NCBI RefSeq assembly: GCF_013032505.1
Contig: NZ_WQCG01000001.1
Location: forward strand, 744,001 to 808,000
Reading direction: 5' to 3'
Length of the DNA stretch: 64,000 nucleotides
From: Ruegeria atlantica
GTDB taxonomy: Bacteria > Pseudomonadota > Alphaproteobacteria > Rhodobacterales > Rhodobacteraceae
Part shown: piece after piece, positions 34,413 through 42,165 of the stretch
Position numbering within the stretch: position 1 is the first letter of the stretch
Layout: each line of letters starts with the position of its first letter
Notes under the pieces: generated by a model
Database searches by the model: none
Told to the model about the DNA's origin: nothing
What the model saw: only the letters and a program-made list of their open reading frames with translations
Program-made: the position numbers and the translations under genes

Positions 34413-35323
34413 ACGGGATAGACGACGTTGCGCTGAACTTTGACGCAGGCAATCTGAGGCTGCTGAACGCAATATTGGCCGTCGTGATGTTCTCGATCGC
34501 GCTGGATCTTCGGGTGGATGACTTCCGCCGTATCCTGCGCGGGCCGAAACCGCTGCTTGTCGGGCTGGCGTCTCAGTTTCTGGTGCTGCCTGCCCTAACC
34601 TTTCTGATGCTGCTGGTGGTCAATCCGTTACCTTCGGTCGCGATGGGGCTGATCCTTGTTGCGGCCTGCCCTGGTGGGAACATCTCGAACTTCATGACAC
34701 ATCGTGCGGGCGGAAACGTGGCGCTTTCGGTGTCGATGACCGCATTTGCAACCGTGGGCGCGATCATCATCACGCCTGCAAATATTGCACTGTGGGGGAA
34801 CCTCTACGCCCCAACACGGGAAATCCTGCAAAGGACCGAGATCGACCCGGTTGCAGTGGCCATTACGGTAGGCTTCATGCTGATCCTGCCCCTTATCCTT
34901 GGCATGCTGGTCAATGCGCATTTCACAGCCATCGCAGATAAAATTCGCCGCCCAATGCAATGGCTTTCGATGGCGATCTTCATCGCATTTATCGTCGTAG
35001 CGCTCGCCGCGAACTGGGTGAATTTCCAACGTTTTGCTACGGCGATTATCGGGATCGTGATCCTGCATAATGCGCTGGCATTTTTGGGTGGATACCTGAC
35101 TGCAACTGCCGCCAACCTGTCGGAGCGCGACCGTAGATCTGTCACAATCGAAACAGGAATTCAGAACTCGGGCCTTGGCCTCATCCTAATATTCGCCTTT
35201 TTTGGCGGGCTTGGCGGAATGGCAGTTGCCGCGGCGCTTTGGGGCATCTGGCACGCGCTCTCGGGGCTGGCACTGGCCGCCTTTTTCGCAAGACGAGAGG
35301 TGCCCGAATGCGCCACATCCTGA
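34409..35323 (+). CDS. bile acid:sodium symporter (BASS) family transporter
   Basis: A 304-residue membrane protein with about nine or ten hydrophobic segments. Conserved BASS motifs include CPGGNISNFMTHRAGGNVALS, noted as CPGGNISNF and GGNVALS, and ETGIQNSGLGL. These line the sodium and substrate sites in known members. BASS proteins carry organic acids, including steroid-like ones, with sodium. It overlaps the monooxygenase stop by four bases, so it was chosen to start at MNGIDD rather than at upstream in-frame codons. Confidence 0.88.
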   Translation: MNGIDDVALNFDAGNLRLLNAILAVVMFSIALDLRVDDFRRILRGPKPLLVGLASQFLVLPALTFLMLLVVNPLPSVAMGLILVAACPGGNISNFMTHRAGGNVALSVSMTAFATVGAIIITPANIALWGNLYAPTREILQRTEIDPVAVAITVGFMLILPLILGMLVNAHFTAIADKIRRPMQWLSMAIFIAFIVVALAANWVNFQRFATAIIGIVILHNALAFLGGYLTATAANLSERDRRSVTIETGIQNSGLGLILIFAFFGGLGGMAVAAALWGIWHALSGLALAAFFARREVPECATS

Positions 35324-36246
35324 TCACCGGGGCTGCGGGCGCGGTCGGCACTGCCCTGCTGCAACGACTGGGCAACCGCGACGACGTCACAATCACTGCA
35401 ACAGATATTCAAGAACCCGCCGACCTGCCGAAAAATGCAAGATTCGTCAGGATGGACGTCACGGGCAACGCGCCACTCAACGTCATTCTGGCTGAAGAAC
35501 CTGACACCATCGTGCATCTGGCTTCCATCGTGACCCCCGACCCATCATCGACCAGAGAGCATGAATATCAGGTCGACGTCGAAGGAACCCGTAATGTCCT
35601 GAATGCCGCGATCGCCGCAGGGGTCAAGCGTCTGGTCGTTACTTCATCAGGTGCAGCCTACGGATATCATGCCGATAACCCGGTTCCCCTGTGTGAAACG
35701 GATTCGATACGTGGCAATCAGGAATTCGCCTATTCGTGGCACAAGCGGCTGGTCGAAGAAATGCTGGCCGATACCAGACAGGTCGAGCCCGACCTCGAAC
35801 AGGTTGTTCTGCGTGTGGGAACTGTGCTGGGGTCAAAGGTTGAAAATCAGATAACGGCCCTGTTTCACAAACCCCGTCTGCTGGGGCTGAAAGGATCCGA
35901 CAGCCCGTTTGTGTTTATCTGGGACGAAGATTTAGCCGATATCTTGGTTAGTGCGGCGACTGACGGGCCTGCCGGAATTTTTAATGTTGCCGGCGACGGC
36001 GCGCTGACCATCTCACAGATCGCATCAAAGATGGGCAAACCGGTGCGTTGGCTGTCTCCGGCGGTGGTCAGGGCCGCTCTGGCCATTGCCCGCCCGCTGC
36101 GCCTGTCGCGTTATGGCCCGGAACAAGTGCGTTTTCTTCTGTATCGCCCTGTACTGAACAATGCCGCGCTGAAAGGCGAATTCGGCTATCACCCCAAATT
36201 CACAAGTGCCGAGGCGTTCAATCGCTGGTGGGAGGCTGCCCAATGA
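35308..36246 (+). CDS. NAD-dependent epimerase/dehydratase (extended SDR)
   Basis: A 312-residue extended short-chain dehydrogenase. TGAAGAVG at residues 7-14 binds the nucleotide. The catalytic Tyr and Lys are in YSWHK (YxxxK) near residue 145, with a serine in TSSGAAYG. Members act on nucleotide sugars, but many relatives reduce or oxidise other keto or hydroxy groups, including the 3-beta-hydroxysteroid type. The start MRHILITG overlaps the transporter gene by 16 bases and has GAGAGG upstream. Specific role unknown. Confidence 0.85.
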   Translation: MRHILITGAAGAVGTALLQRLGNRDDVTITATDIQEPADLPKNARFVRMDVTGNAPLNVILAEEPDTIVHLASIVTPDPSSTREHEYQVDVEGTRNVLNAAIAAGVKRLVVTSSGAAYGYHADNPVPLCETDSIRGNQEFAYSWHKRLVEEMLADTRQVEPDLEQVVLRVGTVLGSKVENQITALFHKPRLLGLKGSDSPFVFIWDEDLADILVSAATDGPAGIFNVAGDGALTISQIASKMGKPVRWLSPAVVRAALAIARPLRLSRYGPEQVRFLLYRPVLNNAALKGEFGYHPKFTSAEAFNRWWEAAQ

Positions 36247-37022
36247 AACCAACTGCTGTCATTACAGGAGGAGCCGGAGGACTGGGCCGTGCATTGTCTG
36301 CTGCGCTAAGAGCCGACGGTTGGCATACCGCATTGATTGATTTACCCGGGCAAGAGCTTGACGCACTTGCCAATCTGGATGACGTCAGCACCTATGCCTG
36401 TGATCTGACCAACCCGGACCAGTGCAAAGACACTTGCGCCCGGATCATTGCGGCCAGAGCCTCGGTTGATCTTGTGATCTACAATGCAGGTGTCTCGCAG
36501 ATTTCCGCGTTTTCGGACAGCGATATGCGCTCGCATCGAAACTTGTTCGAAATCAACTACTTCGCTGCAGTTGGTTGTGCGCAGCATTTTCTGGACGCGG
36601 TCAGGAAAGCCAAGGGTACGCACCTTGCGATCTCTTCCGTCGCGGGTTTTGCACCGCTCATCCATCGAACCGCCTATGCAGCCAGCAAACACGCGATGGA
36701 GGGGTTCTTTAAGTCCCTCCGTGCCGAAGAAACCGCACACGGGGTGCGCGTTGCTATCGCCGCGCCGTCCTTTGTGGCGACCAATATCGGGCGACCCGAA
36801 GCTGCGTGCGATGAATTCGTTCGCCCCGGTTCAGCCTCGGATGGCATCGACTACATGGAACCGGAAGCCGCGGCACAAGTGATCTTGCAAGGTTATCAAC
36901 GGCAAAAGGACTATATTCCGGTCGGGCGGATCGCACGGATCGCCAGTCTGCTGAACCGTCTGGCACCAAAGTTCTATTTCCGTCAGATGATGCGGACAGT
37001 AGGCCAAGGGCGAACGCACTGA
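36243..37022 (+). CDS. short-chain dehydrogenase/reductase
   Basis: A 259-residue classical SDR. TGGAGGLG near residue 8 binds NAD(P), NAGVS follows near residue 87, and the active site has SSVAG with YAASK near residue 150. It overlaps the epimerase by four bases and ends the operon, four bases before the end of the convergent histidine kinase gene. It should interconvert an alcohol and a ketone in the pathway of the upstream monooxygenase. The exact substrate cannot be read. Confidence 0.88.
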   Translation: MKPTAVITGGAGGLGRALSAALRADGWHTALIDLPGQELDALANLDDVSTYACDLTNPDQCKDTCARIIAARASVDLVIYNAGVSQISAFSDSDMRSHRNLFEINYFAAVGCAQHFLDAVRKAKGTHLAISSVAGFAPLIHRTAYAASKHAMEGFFKSLRAEETAHGVRVAIAAPSFVATNIGRPEAACDEFVRPGSASDGIDYMEPEAAAQVILQGYQRQKDYIPVGRIARIASLLNRLAPKFYFRQMMRTVGQGRTH

Positions 37023-37026
37023 GCAG

Positions 37027-39231
37027 TCAACTGACCGACGCCTCCAGCACCGATTTGAGCCTCTGCGCATCAATTGGCTTGTGCAGCAAAGGATAGCCCG
37101 CCTTCTTGCAAGCGCTCGCCAGTTCGGTCGAACGATCGGCCGAAATGATGCAGCCGGGCAACGGCCCGAATTCGCACGTCAGATCGGCAATAGCGTCGGT
37201 CCCGGTCTTACCTCCGTACAGTTGATAATCGGCAACAATGACATCGGGCAGAATTCCAATCTCGTGCAGCAGGTTTGCGGCCTCATCCTGGCTGGCCGCT
37301 TCCAGCACCTGAACGCCCCATGCCTCCATCGTCATGCACAGCGCGCCGCGCAGGTTGTCATCATTTTCAATCAGCAAGGCAACCGTCCTGTGCAGAACGT
37401 CCGAACGCGGTGGCGCTGACGGCGCGCCACCATTCATCGCACCACGCGCCTGCCCCACTGATGGAACCGTGATTGAGAATACAGTTCCGCGCCCAGGCTC
37501 GGACTGAAGACCAATCGGATGCCTCAACAACCCACAAGCACGTTCCACAATGGCAAGACCCAAACCCATCCCTTCGGCGGCGCTGGCGTCTGAATGAAGT
37601 CGTTTGAATTCCTGGAAAACAACGTCTTTTTGGTCAGAGTCGATACCTATGCCGGTATCCCAAACCTGGATTGAGACGCTCGCGCCCTTTCGCCTGACAC
37701 CGACCAGAACTTTGCCTGTTTCCGTATACCGAATCGCATTGGACAACAGGTTCTGTAAAATGCGCCGCAGGTAACTGGCATCACTTCTGACCACCGCGCT
37801 GGTGTCGACAAATCGCAAACCAAGCCCCTTAGCCTGTGCGACCGGCCCAAATGCGTCTTCCATCTGGGAAAAAAGCTCACCCACTGAGACCGATGATAAG
37901 TGAACTGATGCACGCCCGGAATCCAGTTTTGATATGTCCAGCAGCGCTTCAAGGATGTGTTCGACACTATTGAGCGCGCTCTCGGCTTTTGCCGCAACCG
38001 CGCGTGCATCCGCAGCATCCAATTCACCGCCCAACGTCGAGACGTAGAGTTTTGCAGCCGACAGTGGTTGCAATAGATCGTGACTGGCCGCCGCGACAAA
38101 GCGGGATTTGGATGCGTTCGCGCGCTCTGCTTCGTTCAGCGCATCCGCAAGCTCCATTGTCCGAGATGCGACGCGCTGTTCCAGCAGTTCCTTTGCTTCG
38201 ACAAGGGCTTGCGCGGATTTTCTGTCTTCCGTCACATCAGTAAAAGAAATCACGAATCCCCGATCAGGCATCTCCTGCGCGAAGACCGACAAAATCTTGA
38301 CGCGACCACTATGCATTTGAAATTGCAATGGCGGGCGCTCGGTCGAGCGGTTTACCCAGGCCAGCAGATCGGCGTCGCTCACTCCGCCTTCAAAGTTGAT
38401 GGTTGTGCTTAAACGGTGAAACAACGACTGGAACTGTGCCCCCATCTGGAATTGTGCGTTGGGAATGGCCAGCAGTTCGCTGGCGCGATTGTTCCATCCA
38501 ACCAGACGCAGCTGACTGTCAAAAATACAAACACCCTGATCGATATGTTCCAGTGTCGCGCGGATCAGGCGGGCTTTGTCATCGAGTATACGATCCCTTT
38601 CCTGACGTTCGACCCGCATAATGTCGGTCACATCCGTTTGCAAGATAACGGTGCCATCATCCGGCGTGCGGTGCTCGGACACCTGCATCCATCGGTTGCC
38701 GCTCAGGCGGATGTTAAAGACCACGTGATCTTCGGCATGGCGGGCAATGCGCCGCCGCACCCAATCTTTCCGAGAAAGCACTCCGGGCAGAGACAAGAAC
38801 TTGGACTGGCTGACCAATTCGACATAATCGGTGAACCGCAACCCAGGTGCCAGTTTGGCCTGAATGTCGGGCATGTGCAGACCAAAACGGCTGTTGCACA
38901 GCACCATTTCCTCATCTCGGTTGAACAGTGCAAACCCTTCCTGAACTGCCTCGATCGCATTGGCGAGGTTTGCACGGGCAGCCTCGGTTTCTTGATTGGC
39001 CTGCGCCAAACGGGCGTTCGAATCGTTGAGAAGATCCAACGCGCGCTCAAGGTCATCTGTCCGGGCCCGCACTTCCTGTTCCAACATGGCCGCCCGCTGA
39101 AACTGAGCATAAGCCGCTCCTGAGGCATCGGTGGATTCCTCTACCCGCCGCATCAACGCCGCGACAATCTTCAGCAGCTTTTCGTTCTGCCGATCAAGCG
39201 GATCATTGGGGTCGGTCAGAGATTCAATCAT
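37027..39231 (-). CDS. hybrid histidine kinase with PAS domains (NahK-like)
   Basis: A 734-residue soluble hybrid kinase. An N-terminal coiled coil (about residues 40-95) is followed by two PAS domains (about 95-205 and 222-335), a second coiled coil, a HisKA box with phospho-acceptor H384 in AASHDLLQPL, an HATPase domain (about 475-592) with N-box NLLSNAI and G boxes DTGIGI and GMGLGLAI, and a receiver domain (about 615-734) with phospho-acceptor D668. No membrane segment is seen. It follows the FIST-domain gene after three bases. In Pseudomonas aeruginosa the FIST protein NosP and the hybrid kinase NahK are neighbours in the same way, and this kinase is proposed to be its partner here. Confidence 0.88.
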   Translation of the reverse strand: MIESLTDPNDPLDRQNEKLLKIVAALMRRVEESTDASGAAYAQFQRAAMLEQEVRARTDDLERALDLLNDSNARLAQANQETEAARANLANAIEAVQEGFALFNRDEEMVLCNSRFGLHMPDIQAKLAPGLRFTDYVELVSQSKFLSLPGVLSRKDWVRRRIARHAEDHVVFNIRLSGNRWMQVSEHRTPDDGTVILQTDVTDIMRVERQERDRILDDKARLIRATLEHIDQGVCIFDSQLRLVGWNNRASELLAIPNAQFQMGAQFQSLFHRLSTTINFEGGVSDADLLAWVNRSTERPPLQFQMHSGRVKILSVFAQEMPDRGFVISFTDVTEDRKSAQALVEAKELLEQRVASRTMELADALNEAERANASKSRFVAAASHDLLQPLSAAKLYVSTLGGELDAADARAVAAKAESALNSVEHILEALLDISKLDSGRASVHLSSVSVGELFSQMEDAFGPVAQAKGLGLRFVDTSAVVRSDASYLRRILQNLLSNAIRYTETGKVLVGVRRKGASVSIQVWDTGIGIDSDQKDVVFQEFKRLHSDASAAEGMGLGLAIVERACGLLRHPIGLQSEPGRGTVFSITVPSVGQARGAMNGGAPSAPPRSDVLHRTVALLIENDDNLRGALCMTMEAWGVQVLEAASQDEAANLLHEIGILPDVIVADYQLYGGKTGTDAIADLTCEFGPLPGCIISADRSTELASACKKAGYPLLHKPIDAQRLKSVLEASVS

Positions 39232-39234
39232 CGC

Positions 39235-40404
39235 CTACCCGTCTTCCGGAGGATAAATCGCAACGCCAGTCAGCGTCTGGTTCACGTGGATCGAGTTGAA
39301 CTGCTCGCCATAAGTCGAAAACCCTACGACGTGGTTCTCGGAAAGCAGACGCGAAATCTCGCCCGTCTTTTGCTTTTCCTGCGCCTCCAGACGGCGCAGG
39401 ATGCAATCGCAGGCAAGGATCGTGTCCGGCCGGTCGGTCTGCGTCAGCGTTGCGATTTCTTCGGCAAGATGCACGGCCATGTCCCGAGGTTCCGCCAATG
39501 TCAAAACCAGCCCTTCATCAATCGCCGAAAAGAACACAAGGTCGCCGTTGCCCGCGACCCGCTGAATGGCCCGCACGTGATGCTGGCCGCCAATCTGCAC
39601 AACCAATGGATGGGCTGCAAAGGTAAAAGTGGTCAATTGTTCTGGGTCTTTACCAAGCAGACGGGCATATTCGCGTGCGGCAGGTTCGGCGTTGATTTCC
39701 TGAACGATACGACTGGCCGGATCGGCCTTGGTGACAACCATGCGCCGCGCCGTCGGCACTAAATGATCTGTCTTGAATACTTTGATTGGACAACGTGTAC
39801 GAACCTGCGTCAGAACCGCTGCGTTCTGCATGGCCTGACCGTCCTTCAACACGTAGGTCGCCTCGAACCGGGTTCCGTCCCCCGCAGACCCGCCGAACAA
39901 GGGTACCGGCCCCAGCCCAATGGCAAGCTCCGATGTCAGCACATCTTCTTTGGTCGACAATCCGTCGATCAACAGGAAAGAAAACTCGTGTTTCCAGTCC
40001 GGTGCATGCGCGGCCATATCGTTTCGGTTCCGGATCATCCGGTCGATAATGTCCTGCGCCGAAAAATCACCCAGGTCGGGCACCAAAAGGGTCCGCACCT
40101 CGAAATGCGAAGACGGAAATCCGATGGCAACGATCTGATCTTCGCCATAGCCGCAATCTGCCAACTCACCGGCCGTGGTGCATCCGATAACAGGCGTCGG
40201 CGCAAAAGCACCTGCCGCCTCAGAGATAACCGCCGCCGCATCTGCGCCGGGGCTTACGAACAGAACGATCAAAGACAGAAGTTCATCGCCCAGAGAGCTG
40301 GCGAGTTTTTCGATCGCCCGATCTGTGTCGCGATGTACAAAGCCCGTTTTGACGATACCTGGCGCACGGGCAGCAGCTGACGCCCACCCGACTGCTTGGT
40401 TCAT
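39235..40404 (-). CDS. FIST domain sensor protein (NosP-like)
   Basis: A 389-residue protein with FIST_N (about residues 30-225) and FIST_C (about 235-370) domains. TTAGELADCGYGEDQIV and LFGGSAGDGTRFE mark the N-terminal part. FIST proteins bind small ligands; the NosP subgroup binds haem and nitric oxide and controls the kinase NahK. I cannot verify the haem ligand from sequence. The start MNQAVGW is chosen because GGGAGGAGGG lies six bases before it, whereas an ATG nine codons upstream has none. It lies between the LuxR regulator and the kinase, probably in one operon. Confidence 0.85.
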   Translation of the reverse strand: MNQAVGWASAAARAPGIVKTGFVHRDTDRAIEKLASSLGDELLSLIVLFVSPGADAAAVISEAAGAFAPTPVIGCTTAGELADCGYGEDQIVAIGFPSSHFEVRTLLVPDLGDFSAQDIIDRMIRNRNDMAAHAPDWKHEFSFLLIDGLSTKEDVLTSELAIGLGPVPLFGGSAGDGTRFEATYVLKDGQAMQNAAVLTQVRTRCPIKVFKTDHLVPTARRMVVTKADPASRIVQEINAEPAAREYARLLGKDPEQLTTFTFAAHPLVVQIGGQHHVRAIQRVAGNGDLVFFSAIDEGLVLTLAEPRDMAVHLAEEIATLTQTDRPDTILACDCILRRLEAQEKQKTGEISRLLSENHVVGFSTYGEQFNSIHVNQTLTGVAIYPPEDG

Positions 40405-40454
40405 CGTGCCCTCCTCCCTAAAGCGCGACATCCCCTAAGATATGACGCGTGGGC

Positions 40455-41132
40455 TTACTCTTGCAAGACGCTGGCAAGAGAAGCATTCTTGGCAAGCAGG
40501 ACAGCCTGCGTACGACTTTGGACGCCAAGTTTGCGCATGATCGCAGTCACATGTGCCTTGACCGTTGTTTCGGCTATGGACAGATCAAATGCAATTTGCT
40601 TGTTCAACTTACCCTCGCAGATAAGCTGCAGAATACGCGATTGCTGATTGGTCAAAGTGGCAAGACGATTGGCGGCCTCACTATGTTCGCTGTCGGCTTC
40701 GTCCTCAATAAACGTGAAACCATCTGGTACGAAAACATCCCCGGAATGAACAGTTTCAAACGCTGTCCGAAACACGTCACGCTGGCTGTGCTTTGGCACA
40801 TAGCCTGAGGCACCCGCATGGATCACCTGACTAATCACGCGGTTCTCAGCGATGGACGACACAACTATGATCGGCGCATCGATCGCTGCTTTGACGCGCA
40901 TCAAGCCTTCAAGCCCGTCCACATCCGGGAGATTTAGATCCAGCACCACTGCATCGGGTCTCAAGCCGTCAGAGATTAAAGCAATCGCATTTTCCAGCCT
41001 GTCCGCGGTGTGGATTTCCCCGATACGGGCTACGGTTTGCAGTGTCATCGACAGCGCATCGCAGAACAACGGGTGGTCGTCGACGATCAGAACCGTGTCA
41101 AAATCAATCTGTCCGGCGGTTTTTGCAAACAT
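40455..41132 (-). CDS. LuxR family two-component response regulator
   Basis: A 225-residue response regulator. The receiver domain (about residues 12-130) starts VLIVDDHPLF and has the phospho-acceptor in VVLDLNLPD. A LuxR helix-turn-helix (about 160-220) contains LTNQQSRILQLICEGKLNKQI (given as LTNQQSRILQ and LNKQIAFDLS) and TTVKAHVTAIMRKL. The ATG at 41132 has AAGGCC upstream; a TTG six codons earlier is less likely. It precedes the FIST and kinase genes by 50 bases on the same strand and is the probable DNA-binding output of their phosphorelay. Confidence 0.9.
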   Translation of the reverse strand: MFAKTAGQIDFDTVLIVDDHPLFCDALSMTLQTVARIGEIHTADRLENAIALISDGLRPDAVVLDLNLPDVDGLEGLMRVKAAIDAPIIVVSSIAENRVISQVIHAGASGYVPKHSQRDVFRTAFETVHSGDVFVPDGFTFIEDEADSEHSEAANRLATLTNQQSRILQLICEGKLNKQIAFDLSIAETTVKAHVTAIMRKLGVQSRTQAVLLAKNASLASVLQE

Positions 41133-41234
41133 GAGACTTGGCCTTCGCAATCAAGATACCCCAACCCTAACAACCGATGCGTGTCGCGCCTACTGGCGAA
41201 ACGTCGTATGTCCGAAACCCACGCTTCGCTACGA

Positions 41235-41699
41235 CTAAGAGCCTTCAGGCATTATCGATTGACGTAAGACCGCTGTCACCTTGGTTCCGATTTCGGGGGC
41301 TTCGCTTTGTCGGGGGCCGGCTATGTTCAAAACCGCATTGGGCCGCGCCATGAGCCAACGCCTCACTTGTCGCGCGCAAGCTTCACACCCCTGCCGCACG
41401 TCAACGATCAGGCAAGGTTTTCCGATTTCTTTCGCAAAATCAATGGTCAACTGCGTTCCAGGGCTGGGTGATCCGTCGGCGAACACAAGCAATGCATCGC
41501 TTGCCAAAACGTTCCGCTTTGTGCGCTCTGCAACATCTTCGGAATGCGTTTCGGTAAGGCCGGTGTAGCGGTCGGGAATGCGACCCGCCTCGTTCAGGCG
41601 GCCTTTCGGAACCCAACCGCCATAGGGAATGTCGTTTTCCAAAGCGAACTGAAAAGCCGCCAGATCAACACCCGTTTGTCCGCCAGTAACGATTTTCAC
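41235..41699 (-). CDS. putative molybdenum carrier (MoCo carrier-like) protein
   Basis: A 154-residue protein with a Rossmann-like start, VKIVTGGQTGVDLAA, and PYGGWVPKGRLNEAG, both typical of the putative molybdenum carrier family related to the algal MoCo carrier protein. Other members could bind nucleotides, as LOG-like folds do. A GTG start is chosen with AAGGA eight bases before it; an ATG at 41753 would overlap the upstream gene. It is the last gene of the glycosyltransferase group, 31 bases after the previous gene. There is no molybdoenzyme nearby, so the function is uncertain. Confidence 0.72.
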   Translation of the reverse strand: MKIVTGGQTGVDLAAFQFALENDIPYGGWVPKGRLNEAGRIPDRYTGLTETHSEDVAERTKRNVLASDALLVFADGSPSPGTQLTIDFAKEIGKPCLIVDVRQGCEACARQVRRWLMARPNAVLNIAGPRQSEAPEIGTKVTAVLRQSIMPEGS

Positions 41700-41730
41700 A
41701 AGGTGTTCCTTGTCTATTGTTGGCGTCTTG

Positions 41731-42165
41731 CTAGCCCAAAAGACCGATTTCATGCCCGTCAATGATAATCGCCAGATCCCAGTATTTTCTGAGTTCTTCC
41801 TCGGCGTCCTGCGCCGCCGCGGATTCTTCCGGAATGCGTTCAACCCGAAAGCCGAAACGTTCAAGGCCGCAATAGTCGACGCGGCTGAGAATGACCGGAT
41901 ACACGTCCCGCTCCATCGCTGCGGCGGCCAAAAGCCTTGCGATACGGTAAGGCGTTTCTGGCGGCTCGTGCACCCGAACGCCAATATGCACCGGTCCACC
42001 CGGTTCGCGGTCCCATAGCATAAGCGAGGGCGTCAGTCGCATTCTCGGGAAGACAACTTTGCCAAGCGGCTTGGCGTCCCGTTTCTCATTGATCAGATCG
42101 TCTAGGGGCTCGGGTCGGTTTGGCGAAGCTCGGCTGAGGATCTCGAACCATTGATCACTGGTCAT
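41731..42165 (-). CDS. hypothetical protein in the glycosyltransferase group
   Basis: A 144-residue soluble protein with no family I recognise. It is rich in Arg, Pro and Glu, with TPSLMLWDREPGGPVHIGVRV and a charged C-terminal half. It overlaps the glycosyltransferase by 11 bases, so it is likely made with it. No signal peptide or membrane segment is visible. Confidence 0.6.
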   Translation of the reverse strand: MTSDQWFEILSRASPNRPEPLDDLINEKRDAKPLGKVVFPRMRLTPSLMLWDREPGGPVHIGVRVHEPPETPYRIARLLAAAAMERDVYPVILSRVDYCGLERFGFRVERIPEESAAAQDAEEELRKYWDLAIIIDGHEIGLLG

